Assembly: GCF_020921035.1 (NCBI RefSeq)
Contig: NC_063158.1
Location: forward strand, 6,182,001 to 6,246,000
Origin: Rhodamnia argentea
Taxonomy: Eukaryota > Streptophyta > Magnoliopsida > Myrtales > Myrtaceae
Direction: 5' to 3'
DNA length: 64,000 nucleotides
The position numbers and the translations under genes were made by a program. Positions 32,985 through 45,538 of the stretch are shown one piece after another (the stretch's first letter is position 1; every line of letters starts with the position of its first letter). Below the pieces are notes generated by a model. It worked only from the letters and a program-made list of their open reading frames with translations. It did no database searches and was not told the origin of the DNA.

Positions 32985-34230
32985 GGGGGTGGGGGGGGGG
33001 GCCTATGAAGGCAGGCAGGTCACTGGTGCCACAGCGAGGGCCTTGGCCACCGCAAAAATAGGGAGAGGGTCTGGCCCAGGATCAGGCAAGGGTCGCCGGC
33101 GCCCTCCCCTAGTCAGGGCAGGGGTTGACAACCCTTGCCCAAATCCAAGAGAGGGCCTATTGGCCTTCGCCTCAAGTCGGCGAGGTCACCGGCCCTCGCC
33201 GAGGCACCAACCTTCACCGTCGCCCCCCTCGACGGTAGGGCGGCAACCTATGTATGTTGTGTTTTTTTTTCTATTTTTGTTGATTTTTTAGGAAACAAAA
33301 AAAGAAAAAAATCCAAATAAGTAAAAAGATGAAAAATGCCCTTGAAATCGGACCTTTTTTTTGAGATTTTATGGTCATTTCAAGCTATTATTTGAAATAA
33401 TATTCGGTTCAAATCTTTGTCCGAGAAAATAAAGGCACTTCATGCTCTTATTTGAAACAAGATTTATTTGAAGTCTTTTTTTGAGAAAATGAAACTATTT
33501 CGAGCCATTTTTTGAAAATTTTCCAAGAGTTTTTTCCCGGCCCTTCTACCTTTATTAATGGATGTCTTTTCAAAAACGCAAATAGCTTTACACTTAATTT
33601 ATCATCTTTGATGCCTTCATTTATTACTCTTGCATTTGTTTACGCTTCACTAAATCCGGATGACAAGATTCGCATAGCCCGACAATGCAATCATTCTTTC
33701 AAATTAAAGGAGACAATATTTCATGGAAAATTTTTCAAATAAGGGCAAAAAATATTTAAGAGCGTGAAGTGGATATTATTTCAAATAAGGGCCTGAAATA
33801 CTTAAATTATTTCAAAAAAAGGGTATGTCCGAAGGATATTTCCGTCCTTTAATTTTTTGAGTTTTTTTTCCTATTTTTACTTTTTGCCATTTCTTCTTTT
33901 TCTTTTTTCTTTTTACCTTTACTTTTCTTTTTTTTCCCTTTTTTTCTTTTTCTTCCCTCCCCTCCCCAAGACATCTACAGCCTCATACCATGGCAGCCCT
34001 CGTCAGCGTTGGGAGAGGGTTGTCCCCGCCAGATCCGGCTAGGGTCATGAGGGTAGCTCGACGCCGACCCAAAGGGAGAAAACAGAAAAAGACAAGGCAA
34101 AAGAAAAAAAAAGAAATGGCAAAAAGTAAAAACAGAAAAAGAAAAAATACTCAAAAAAGTAAAGAACGAAAATGCCACTCGACTATGCCATTTTTTTTCC
34201 TATTTCTGGACATCTAAGTAAGAATTTTTT
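32640..34230. repeat. GC-cored, AT-armed repeat (one or two copies) with GT and G tracts
   Basis: Short variants of caaataagggcctgaagtg recur on both sides (32640-32820, 33360-33520, 33720-33850). They flank GC-rich cores at 32905-33250 and 33960-34080 rich in cctcgcc/ggcgagg words. The same organisation recurs at 49670-50420. A (TG)16 tract at 32951-32982 followed by runs of G lies at the core edge. I read these as non-autonomous elements of one family; ends and target duplications were not resolved. The remaining sequence to 35093 shows no gene beyond the 3' UTR of ANGUSTIFOLIA. Confidence 0.45.
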
Positions 34231-35093
34231 TTATGGGAATTGTTTTCTGAGTTGGGGTTGTAAATTAAAATTCTCTACTCTTTAACTGTTACGTGACTTC
34301 AAAGCAAAGTGCAAATCCGAAGAAAGCTTACAAATTTTTCAAATTTCGATATCCAAATATTCAAGCGCCATTAGAATGTTTATTAATTCGGCCCGAATTT
34401 CATATGTGTTCGTATCCCAATAGTCACTCCCAGTTCATATTTTTGAAATCTACTCAAAAGCGACTTTGGTGGAATTTGGGTATTACACTTCTTCGAGCCG
34501 CAAATGATCCCACCCCGAAAGTTGTTCTAGCCTTCGAGGACCTAATTTGTCGACGGCCAGATGCCACACCACGTGGCACTTGCGACTCTCTCCTCTGTCG
34601 ATTACCACCTGCATCTTTTGCCAGAGGGTTCGGGAAAAAAGAAGAGCAGCGCCATCCAAAGTGCGAATGTTCTAGCGTGGTCGAGATCATCCTAACCGTC
34701 ACTTTTCTCGGTAAATGGTAGTTAACTTCTAAGGTTAATAGATGGAAATGTTCAATAGATAATCCGAGGTGAACAAACACAAGTATGCCCGACAAGTAGC
34801 CGATCGTAAGAAGACCCGAGGAGAAAACCTTTCAAGTGAAACACGAAGATAAAAACACTTGTGTCCTTGGACAATGTACACTCATCTCATTTGGAAGCTG
34901 GAACAACACACAGCACAATGAGCAGAGATGCCGATATCCTCCCCAGTAGAAAAGGGAAGCAAATGCGAAAAGGCAAAAGGAAATCGAGGCAAGGACGCTT
35001 TACAAATATGCGATATGGAGAGAATACAACCGCGAGGAGATGTATAAAAATAAAGAAAGAAAGAAAACACGCCATGATCCGCTTGAGAACTCA

Positions 35094-38000
35094 CTAGTCA
35101 ATCCACCGGGTAATCCCGTCATCGTCCCCAACAACTGCCAAAATTTCGATGCGGACTTCCAGCACTGCCTGGAATGCAGTATAAGAGCAATTGAGAAAGG
35201 GAAGGAGAATTCAACTGAACATCGACTACTGGTATATCCACAGAAGCAGCATTTGACAACAAACAAGTATCTAATAATGAAGATTTCCGGAATCTGCATT
35301 GCTTAAAACGTTGACAGAGGAGAAAAGTGGAGCGCAGTTTTGTTCAATCCCATATTGACTACACGCTGTAAATAAAAAGCAACAAAAGGAACTTACCTGA
35401 GGATTCCGACAATTAACTAGCTTGCATTCGTCGAGAGAACCTTCCAACGTCCAACTTTCCCAAACATCGAAGCTGTGACTGGCAAATACGAATTCCATTC
35501 GTCTATTGATCTGCACATCACAATGAAAATGAAGAACCCTCTTAGAAGTCAAGTAAAAACTATAAAAGTTCTGGCAGAATACCTCGCTCTCACAACAATC
35601 AAAATGCTTACGTAAAGGACAAAAATAAAAAATGATCTAAAACAAGTTGGGGATTGTAGGAAAAAACAAAAGTAGAAAATAAAGTTAAATGTCACACAAT
35701 CACTTGCACAGGAAGCTCTACGTCCTATGCATACATTTCAGAAGCTTCAGTCAGCTCATTCATTTACGACTACCCCTAATTAATTTCCCCTTTTTTTTTT
35801 GGCTAGAGAATGACTACCCCTAATTTCAACAAAGGCTTGGTGACTCTTATCCAGACCCTTCAATGAAAAAACCATTTGCCCAATGCTCATACAATTGTAT
35901 GGCAGTCGGTTTGAACTGAAACATCATTATCATGTAAATGACAGTAGAATTATAACATCTCACAAGCAGCATCAGACTGACTTCAAGAAACACAACAAGC
36001 ATCCCTGCATAACTTCTGCAAATAATCAGCAAAAATGGTAAACGTTTCCAGTACCTGCAATAACTTCCCGCCAGCAGCAAACGATCGCAAACCAATTGTC
36101 TCCTGAATCAATAGTACCCATGCTATCATGTCAGCACAACATTTTTTTTTTCTGAACAGAATGTCAGCAAAAACCTAAGCACTATTAAAATAGTGCTTCC
36201 GAACAGCCAACGAGTTTGACTACATTCGCAAAAACATATATAAGAATTATTGGGAGCAAAGGGTTCTTCTCAACAAACCTTGCCTCTCAGAACAACAAGA
36301 AACTGTGCAGCGGGATCCCTTTTAGTTACATTAGATATGGTATCTAGGAACCAGCCACCGCCTTTTACTCTTTGCCTGGAGACATGGAGCGCAGGATGAT
36401 CTTTGGCGTATAGAGCTATGACATACCCATCTTTCAGCAATTCCCCAGGCCTCCCAGAAAGATTCCTGATTGACTTATGAGGTTGGCTTGGAGTAGAATC
36501 TTGCATTGAATCGAGAGGCGTCTTCCTACTTCTGGAGTCTTCAGGAGAAGCAAAACGTGAACTAGAACTTAAAACCTGATCTGTACCACTCATAGCAGTG
36601 TCATCTTCTCGATTGGATGCGCTTTCTTTTCCTAAAGCAGAAGGGTCATCGAATTTTTGCCCTGACTTTTGACGACCGTGCCTCTTCTTCGCTTTCTTGC
36701 CGGATCGACTACGTCTTGCTTCGGGTCGTGCAACAGTGTTTTGAGACAAACCTGAACCCTGATTGTGGTTTGAAGACTCTTCTAATTGACTAGTGCCCAC
36801 TTTCTGTGTGCTTTCTCGACTTAGTTGGATAATATCTGTCACTTGTGCCACTGAAGAAACCTGGAGAACACTTTCTCTGTCCCGGGAATCAAACTTCTGA
36901 TCTTCCTCTGCTATTTCACTTTCTTCCTCTTCCTCATCAGATACAGTATCTTTTGGAACAATGCCATCAAAAAAGTAAGTCTGCAACATTGAGATGGCTT
37001 TCTCCCGTATTTCCATCCACACCTCTTCGCTATAATCAGCACTTCGAGGTAGTATCAACACATTGGGCATTTCCCTTACCTGTAGCAAAGGACAATTTTC
37101 TAAGTAAATATTGCAATCACATCTGAATTATTAGTAGAGAAATATCAAATTAAGCCATTGCAATACACAAGGACAATAACTTTATGCTAGTGCAAGCCCT
37201 GTTAGGATAGAAAAGTGATCATGCAAGTTACAAAAGATCGAGTGTAGATGCAATATCAGAAACTGGATGCTTCATTAGTCAGACTAAGATACTCCAGGGG
37301 AAAATGCTTCAAACAAAAAAAAAAATCTCAAAAAAGACCAATAAATTATAAAACATAAATAGCTTTCAGACTAGAGCTCCAAAAGTTGACGGAGCAATCA
37401 GTCCTAACTGCAAAACATAATGGCACTATTTAAAAGCTGTATTCAGAGGGTTGCATTTGAAGAAGACATGTAACCAAATGCTAAAAGGAAATTTGGACAG
37501 TGAAAAACTAGTTTCGTCCATGAACAAGAGTAAAAATCATAATCCAGTAGGCTTTCAAGAAAAGAACTGCACACATGGTACCGTACATCATACAAAGATA
37601 AAAATCATACCCATGCTTCCATCCATTGTGGCCCTTCAGCGCCATCCAGAGCACATCCAGCCAAGGTACCATCAATGAGAAGCTGCTTTACCACGCAATC
37701 ATCCAGCAACTGACAGCTGCCCGTATTTACAAGAAATGCCCCTGCACATAGACAAATATCAATCTCCAAGAAGTTACGGGAAGTCAAACTTCTTCAGAGA
37801 GACTTCTCAGACAAAAGCGTACCAGGCTTTATATGCTGCAAGCATTCTGCATTAAGAATCTGGATAGTTTCGTTTGTTAGTGCACAGTGAAGAGAGACAA
37901 TATCACTGGCTGCGAGCAAATCATTAAGAGTTTCCATTCTCCGGGCAGAGGCAGGAAAGGAAACGGATGGCCTGAGCACTTTCCCATTCCCCTGTTTTTA

Positions 38001-39472
38001 GGGAGGAAATAAAATGTGAAAGAACTAATCTCTGTGACCATACGTTAGATTAAAATATCAAGATAACACTGCAGTTGAGGACTTCAGTGGGTTGCTCTGG
38101 TGATAATGAAAAGATTGCAATGATGATTTGTACTTCTAGGACAAAGGCGGCTACAATTTCTCAGAGAGAACAACAATTATGTTCAAGTTACTGCTTTAAC
38201 TTCCAACATTAAGCCACGTTCCAAACTTTTAACGCTACTCTAGTTGCATGAACCATTGAGGCTGTCATACCTCAGCAAGACATGTTGATTATTTTGATAT
38301 ATCGTGAAGCAACAAGCTAATATTCTAAAGCAACAGATGAACAACCCAGTAAGTTCTCCATAAATGGAATAGCTAATACTATGAAGCAACCATAGCAATA
38401 AGAAGACAGAATAAGTAGCCACACCCAGTTCAACACCATCCCATTCACTAAAATAACTACAAAAGACATCACATCTTAATGACAAGAGAGGGACACGGCA
38501 ACATCCCCTCTAGCCACTGAGAATGAGGCAACCCAAAATATCATAAGGAGAAGATATGCAACTAACCGAATCAATGAACCAGATAATCCTTTTCGAGCAG
38601 TCTAAACAGAAATAAAGAACCAGCTGAAGGAGATGGAGCAGCAACTGACCAGCTCAATGCAACAAGGAAACCCCACACGTCAACTAATTCTAACATATAT
38701 ATTGTCATGACTAGAGTTTAGCTCACCGAATGTCACACTCAAAATGCGCTCCAACTAGCTATGCAACCCTATAAGTTCACATTACAGCCTAGCGACAGCA
38801 CATCGTTACCCCTGAACGATCGATTGAAAGCAGAGGCACACACATTCAAGCCAAACGAACTGCAAAAGATCGCAAGTCTCTTACATCGACGACATCGAAG
38901 TAGAGCACGCTCATCTTAAATGCCAATCCACGCGTAGCGAGCGACTTGGCGGAGCTCGATCTACCGATAATCCCGAGCACCAAGCCGCGGCACCTCCTCA
39001 TCCCCCTACAGAGAGGCTGCACCGATCCGAGCCACCCCGAGGCGGAGAGCGCGTGCCGAGCCAGCAAATGCGTCCTCCGGAGCAAGCTCAGGACCAGAGC
39101 CATGACCGTGTCCGCGATCTCCTCAGCTCGAGAGGTGTCGACGTGGACGAGGCGGAGCCCCAGCTCGGCAGCGAGGGCGGAGTCGACGGCGCGGTCGGCG
39201 GAGCCGAGGCAGAGGACGAGCTGGTAGGGGCGGAGGCGGCGCTGGGCGGCGCGGGGGAGGAAGGCGAGGGAGTGGAGGAGGACGGCGGAGGCGGAGTCGA
39301 TGGTGCGGTCGGAGGAGGCGAGGCGGCTGAGGGGGACGTGCTCGACGGAGGCGACGCCGGCGAGGGAGGACTGCTCGAGGGAGCAGTCTTCGATGCAGTT
39401 GAGGGTGACGACGAGGGGGAGGGACGAGGGGTCGGGCTGGTGAGGGACCACCGCGAGGGAAGATCCGGCCAT
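35094..39472 (-). CDS. AN: ANGUSTIFOLIA (plant CtBP/BARS-type protein)
   Basis: A C-terminal-binding-protein homologue that in Arabidopsis controls anisotropic cell expansion, trichome branching and microtubule or Golgi-associated processes. Seven exons, 39472-38885, 37991-37823, 37741-37611, 37079-36279, 36102-36055, 35510-35397 and 35168-35094, give 641 residues, near the Arabidopsis length. The 2-hydroxyacid-dehydrogenase-like fold is clear (ADRAVDSALAAELGLRLVHV, EEIADTVMALVLSLLRRTH, LGIIGRSSSAKSLATRGLAF). The usual NAD loop reads GIIGRSSS, and the catalytic Arg/Glu/His positions look replaced, as known for plant AN. LNCIE near the N-terminus fits the LxCxE pattern. A Ser/Lys-rich plant extension with a basic KKAKKRHGR stretch (exon 4) precedes the conserved tail ending DDDGITRWID. 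Confidence 0.96.
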
Positions 39473-41069
39473 TGTCGCGGCGGAGGTGGTGGACAGTGGC
39501 GGGTGAGATTAGGGTTTCAGTGCCGGAGGATTTGGGGCATTTTTCAGGTTGGATGAAGGTGGTGGAGGTGGTGGTTGTTCGGATCTTAGTGTGGGTGTTA
39601 CGGTGCGGAGCTGTTTTCGTGTCTCTCTCTCCGTCTCCTCAGGTTGAGGAAAACGTCTCCCAGTCACGCGCTCCGCGAGCGTCTGGCCTGCTTCGCCCTT
39701 CGTCATTTTCAATTTTTCTTCACTTTTTCCCTCTCTCTCTTCTTTTTTTATTTTTTTGTCTCGTGGAGTTTCTTCTTCACTTTTAGCAGTGAGAAGACAT
39801 CATATGTTTTTTCACATCATTGTCCAACGTTGCCGTTCCTGAGCCTTCACTTACGTTTTGAGATCGACATGATGCCCAAAATAATCCGTCGTCCGAGGAA
39901 TATTCTTCATGAGCATATGCTTCTTAAGGACTGGGCACATAATGTTGTTAGGTTACAAAGATCTCCCACCCATCACCTTACAATTGACACAGTGGGAGCA
40001 CTTTCTTTGATAGAAAATTAATTAAAGATGCTTTTGTTTTACTGAAAGTATCTTAATTAAAAAATAAATTCCTTTTATTTATTTAGTGATTTAAGAAAAG
40101 CAATTTTCTTTCTATCATAAGGAAAAATTGATTTCACCCGATTTATCCTTTTTTTTCGATTCATAAGAAAATATTTTTCGTAAATTGTTTGATTTTTTTT
40201 CAAATATCGAATAGTCTGGAAAACAATTTTCCGGACATAGTTTTCTTCAAATTAAACAGACCCTATAGAAAGAAGAAAATCACGAGAAATAATAAGCTTC
40301 GCCAGAATAAAAGCACGTCCAGACCACCAAAATTCATTTTGTTAAGGTAGCTTCTATTGTATATATTTCCACATAGAACAAGCGAAATCACACAATTGAG
40401 GTCACACTTCACGGCTTATAAAGGATGAAGATGCCTAGACACAGAGTCTGAGACTGGATAAACGCAAACAACCAAAGCTACAGCGGTACAGCCTACGAAT
40501 ATCACAAACTAAGCCGAGGAATCTACCTTCCCTGAGTACCGTCCACACACTAGAGCACAAAAGCTATGAACCATCCAACACGACAACCCGGATAATACGA
40601 AAGCTATACAAGCGCACGCGCACATACGGTTTTCAGCTACATCTTCACGTTAGCATACAGAAGGTTTGCTGCTCGATAAAGCTCGTAAACGAGACCTTAA
40701 TTACAGGAATTGGATCACCAGCAAAATTTGAGTAAGAGGAACAAAACAGAAGTTTAGGACACACTGCCGCACTGTACCAACAACTGCAGCAACCACGTTA
40801 TATGTTACAGGATCGTTTGAACAGCTGTTGGCGGTCCGGAAGTCAGCTAAAGGAAGTTTATTGGATGACCTCTTCAGCTCTCTTGAAGCTTCACAAGAAA
40901 TAAATTTGCTATACAACTTCCAAAAGAATCGACACGACTTGCTCTATACCTCTAGTTCACTGACCGATGTCATACGTAGCCAAAATCTTGGACAACCAAA
41001 GTGAAATTCCCGAGCTCCAGCATCCATTTACAGAACCAGATGCAAATTTGCCCCTCATAAAGACCAGAT
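39473..41069. other. Spacer: ANGUSTIFOLIA promoter side and 3' flank of the next gene
   Basis: No gene is visible. Around 40020-40260 the sequence is AT-rich with ggaaaattttcc-like words resembling the arms of the TIR element at 51431-52548, possibly a decayed relative. Above 40400 it should be the 3' UTR of the gene ending at 41070. Confidence 0.4.
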
Positions 41070-42606
41070 TCAGAAAAACCTTCTCCTGAAGTTCCTGGTA
41101 GTTGCTTGGTATGAGCGCATGAGCAATCCAACACCTATCCCGATCCCAAGGCACATACCCAGGCCAATTCCAACACCAACTCTTACACCAGCATTAAACC
41201 ATGAAAGCTGTCCGTCCTCGCCGGTATACATGTCTTCTGAGTAATATGGGTGCCCAAATTTACTCTCTGGTCCATAGTCATCAGCTTCCGCAACTACCAT
41301 CTGCATAAGCCCCAAAATTATGGCATATTAGAATCATAACAGCAAAGCTGGAGACAATAAATATAGCGAGTGAAGAAGGGTCTAATTTTTCTCATAGCAA
41401 TGCTGATTGAAAATGGGAGATGATAACCAGCCAACTGCACCAGAATGACAGCCAGCCAGGGGTAAATGCTAAATTTATGGAAACCTCTTGATGTACATCG
41501 AATCAATCTACACAGAAGCCATGACACCACTCGCAAATCAAGCAAACGCTGAGCAAGAACGGATGGAAGCTAACAGTTAAAAGAAAAGGCGGTGAACCGA
41601 ATCCCCTGCTCGAAGGTAATGGTTTGTAAAGGACCCAAAGAAAAAAAAAATCCAAGCTCGAGCTCGCAGTGGCCGTTCCAGCTAAAATCGCCTGAAATTC
41701 CTATAAATAAGCCGCATTTCAACTATTTACAAAGCACACTCTTGCTACAACTAGGCGACCAAAACCACCACCACCGTGTCCATGTTTTTCAAGGGATCAT
41801 AAATTCAATAAGAAATTTTGCCGTTGCATCAACAAGTTGCCATACGCACCTAACTGAGCTGAATAAAAAGAACAGACTACAACACAGTGAACAACAGCTG
41901 GGAATTTTCGCAGCACTTTGTCATGTACCTGCAAATCCCGGTGTCGAACTAACCCATTCCCTATGTTCTGCTCCTTCCCGATCTCTTCGTCCTCCGGTAT
42001 AGCATCCAAAGTTCCGTGCCGCGAGCCCTTCCTTCTAGGGCTCACCTGTATCGTCTTCGTCAAAATCACCGGAACGCCAGAGCACCGCCCCGCAATATAC
42101 ACCTCGATAGATGGAGAAGACACCCCCATCTTCGGTTGAAAGAAGGCAGAAGACGACGACGAAGAAGGACTGCCCAAATTCGCGACGTAGCAATCCATGA
42201 ACCACCCTTTGTTCGAATCGTTCTCCAGCCCCGTGCCCACGTTGCTCCAATTGTCGTCCACCCTCTCCAGCGACCCGCACAGGACCAAGTCCTCGTTCTC
42301 CAGCACCTCGAACTCGACGCCTCCCGTGATCCTCACGCTGTCGGTGCTCAGGTACGTCGCCTCGAGCGAGTCCTTGTCGACGCGGTCGCGCCTGAGCGTG
42401 ATGGACGCCGGGTTCAGCTCGGGGACGCGGGCGCCGTTGATCTCGAGGGAGACCCCGAGATCGCGGTGGACGTGGCGGAGCGTGAGGTGGTCGGGGACGA
42501 TGCCGACGACGCAGGGGGAGATGCGGACGTAGAAGAGGCGGATCTCCAGGTGGACCGAGTAATTCAGCGACGCGGGGTAGGAGTTGGAGGTCTTGGGGAT
42601 CGCCAT
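41070..42606 (-). CDS. At1g01500-family protein, C-terminal membrane anchor
   Basis: A plant protein of unknown function, labelled in some databases as an erythronate-4-phosphate-dehydrogenase family member although I see no dehydrogenase motif. Two exons, 42606-41929 and 41300-41070, give 302 residues in phase. The N-terminal part looks like an immunoglobulin-like or C2-like beta domain (YSVHLEIRLFYVRISP, LEINGARVPE). The middle carries a Ser-rich linker and a conserved block (VYIAGRCSGVPVILTKTIQV). The C-terminus has one Gly-rich hydrophobic segment (VGVGIGLGMCLGIGIGVGLL) and a short basic tail, suggesting a tail-anchored membrane protein. Its neighbour is ANGUSTIFOLIA, as in Arabidopsis. 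Confidence 0.88.
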
Positions 42607-45538
42607 GGACGACGATTCGGCGATTCAGCTTCGATCTTCTGGCGATGGAGACGGAGGGAATCGAGGATTCGGTGGTGGGCCTAGCGTTGCATGGTGGATT
42701 GCAATTGCAGCGATCGAGGGAGAGAGAGAAGGCATGTGGTTGGAATTTTGCGTTTCTTAGGGTTTAGAAAGAGAAATCGAGGGAAGGAGAGGAGGTTGAA
42801 GTGGGAAGAAGGGGAGATATTTTCCTCTTCTGTTGGGCACCCGGAGAGGCGGGTCGTTTTGGTCGGGCCGGGCTTGCGGGTTGCGGGTTTGACTGAGAAT
42901 GGACAAATCACTCCGTATAATAAATTAATGGAAGTAAGCATGGTTCTAAGATAGAATTGGAACCGAAAAATCAAACTTGTAGTTCTCTCTCTGGTTTCAG
43001 GTTCTAGTAAATCAGTGTCCGGTTCCCAGTTCCACATTATGAGGAACTGTCGGTTTCGGATTCCGGTTCTCTATGGAACCGAACCGGAATCCGAACCCAA
43101 ACCGGAACCGTTATTTTTAAACCTTAACTTCGGCTTTGGGTCAATTCGCGCTGATTGTTTAGAAAGTTTCTGGGATTTCTTTTGTGGGTTTGACTTGGCG
43201 AACCAAGAATTTTGAGTTGCGAGTGTATTTGCTCTGAAGAAGTCTCTATTCTATCATGGAGCCAGAGCCCTTCTCTCTACCTTCACCTCTTCCCAAGTGG
43301 CCTCAAGGTGTGGTTTTTTTTTTTTTTCCCTTGTTTTCCTCCTTAAATTTTATGCATAAAGTGAAGAGCAATTCCATCTTTTCCGAATTAAAACGTAGTC
43401 TTAGATTTTGGGTGTTCCTTGTTTGCATTCATGCTTTTGATGTGTTTAAGATCGAGGTGATTGATGAAGAAGTTCGTTTAAGTTGTTCTGGAGTTCTCTT
43501 CGTTCACACCTTTTATTTTATTCTTTTATTTTTGTAATGCCTTGGTTTTTTTATCAACTGCTAATCACTTTCCGATTAAAAATTATTATATGGATGTTGG
43601 ATTTGCTTTTCTTAAGTGTTCTTAGTAAAATTGGCATGTCCTTAGGTACCCCTTGAACCTGTGCTAAGGTAGGTTCTAGGTTCTAAGGTACGCATGGTAG
43701 GTTATAGATTTTGAAAAATGAAGAACCCGTACTAGTGGATAGGTTTCAAATTCTAAGTAGAACCTACCCGAACCTACCTGAAATTTGAAAGGTTGTACCT
43801 GAAAACTGGAACCGCTCAACCCTATATATTAACAGCATTGACTACCTTACGCCTTTAAAAATTATTATCCTATCAATTGAAATTCACTAGTAATGGATTA
43901 AGCATTCCTCGTTTGAGCATGGGATTTAAAGAAATTTGCATTTTTTTTCTATTTCAATGGCAAAGAAATATATTTATTTCGATAAAACAATATGGATTTA
44001 TTTTAGGTAGAAAAGAAAAAAAGGAAAAAAAAACCGCAAAGAAGACTAGATAGTCCTCTTATGCCGACACCGTTTTTTGAAAATTAGATCGGGTCGATTA
44101 ATTCAATCAGGTACCAATCTAATTCCCTACGAGGTCTCTTGGCATTTTACTTTTTTCGGTTTCGGTTGGCTTAATCCAATGCAACCACATGCCACTCAAG
44201 AAAACGATCAAATATTCGATGAGATTTTACCATTTAATAATCTTTTCAATCCCTCTAGAGTAGACAAATTTACCTATCTACATATCAAGTTCTGAACCCC
44301 AAAAAAAAAAAAACATATTAAGTAACTTGGTAAAGGTAAATGACAAAAAGAACATCGCCTTTTTTCTTCTTTTTAATTTATGCCGACCTTTTCTAATCTA
44401 TCAAGATAAATTCTGGCTTTCGAACTCTCCTCTTTATCTTGGAGGATGAACCATTTCTTTTGCCAGCCAAAATGCCTCCAAAGAGTATTGCCGAATAGCC
44501 TCGTATAGTAGCGACCTGGGCCTAGAATGAGTCATCAGAATTTCGGCACTTGCTAGGTCGACATCTGCTCCACACCTGCTCCACACAGTGACTTATAATC
44601 AACTTGTCAGCCTAGTATCCTGATTATAAAACACTAGTTCCACTCCGTTTTATCCTAAGTGATGTTGGAGGATCACCCATTTCTTTTGCGGGCCAGAGCG
44701 CCTCTAAAGGGAGGAACAAGTGAGATGGGGCAATCCTAAACAGTAAAAGCCGTGTACCATAACTTACTAATCCGACTGTAGAGAAGAATAATTGGAATGA
44801 ACCCAAATTAGGCCGCGACAAACCATCTTGTAACTGCAGAAATGGACCATCCATGCCAGTAGCTCGTGCATTAACTTGTCAATCACGAATCACACTCCAT
44901 AACTCAATCAGATCACCAAGCCATCCACTTCTAAATCACACAGAGAACACGTATGCTAAAGGCACAAGCCCAGTGTTATTCATTGCAATTGGACCCTACT
45001 TCTGACTTTCGATGGACCGTATCTAGGACTAAATCCCAACAGACAGCACAAAACAGACGACAAAGCTCACTGTGGAGACTGCCAACTCTAAAAATAAATA
45101 TGGTTTTAGATTCACGGCCTCCAAGTATTCTTCTGATCTACAAGCACTCTTCGATGGGAGGCGACAAGGCAGATTGGCTTGGTTCTTCTGGCGGTTTATG
45201 GCAAGCTGAACCACGAGACGATGGAACAGAATGGGATTGCCAGAAAAGCGAGTTGTTGGTATCAAATAATTATGACACACAACTTTTCTTCGATCACCAG
45301 GGGCACCCCATCAAGTGCACAAGTGTGGCATTTTGCTGCCATTCAGAGCACCTTCAAAAGGAATCTGAGTTTTTACCCAGCATACAACCTTTTTTCCAAT
45401 CACTAGGGGCACTCACTGAGTGAACGATCGTGCAACTTGGTGCCATCTCGAGCGCAGTCAAAAAGGAATCAAGCTTTCGTCTTGCACGCTCAACTACAGG
45501 GAAATCACAAAAATGTACCCGTGCATTAATAAGTGTAC
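42607..45538. other. Spacer between the At1g01500-like and TRAIP-like genes
   Basis: No gene is recognised. It contains a probable hAT-like repeat (42945-43825, separate entry). Two related blocks sit at about 44429-44490 and 44660-44720 (ccatttcttttg followed by gcctc.aaag). A diverged direct repeat of about 75 bases lies at 45291-45366 and 45401-45475 (atcac.aggggcac ... aaaaggaatc). The 3' UTR of the RING gene must lie just left of 45539. Confidence 0.5.
42945..43825. repeat. Probable non-autonomous hAT-like element
   Basis: The left part is rich in ggaaccg/cggttcc words (42945-43120), and the right part ends in ggaaccgctcaaccct. This is the subterminal style of Ac-like hAT elements and resembles the MITE at 58696-59385. 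Termini are diverged and no convincing 8-base duplication was found, so the borders are approximate. Confidence 0.35.

Noticed and set aside
32951-33291. Plus-strand frame of 120 residues spanning the GT tract and GC core
   Set aside because: Low-complexity translation of a microsatellite and repeat core without family similarity.
38946-39556. Long Glu/Gly/Ala- and Arg-rich frames on the plus strand
   Set aside because: They are antisense shadows of GC-rich ANGUSTIFOLIA exon 1 and have no family signature.
42016-42684. Arg-rich 222-residue plus-strand frame
   Set aside because: Antisense of the At1g01500-like first exon; composition is driven by GC content.
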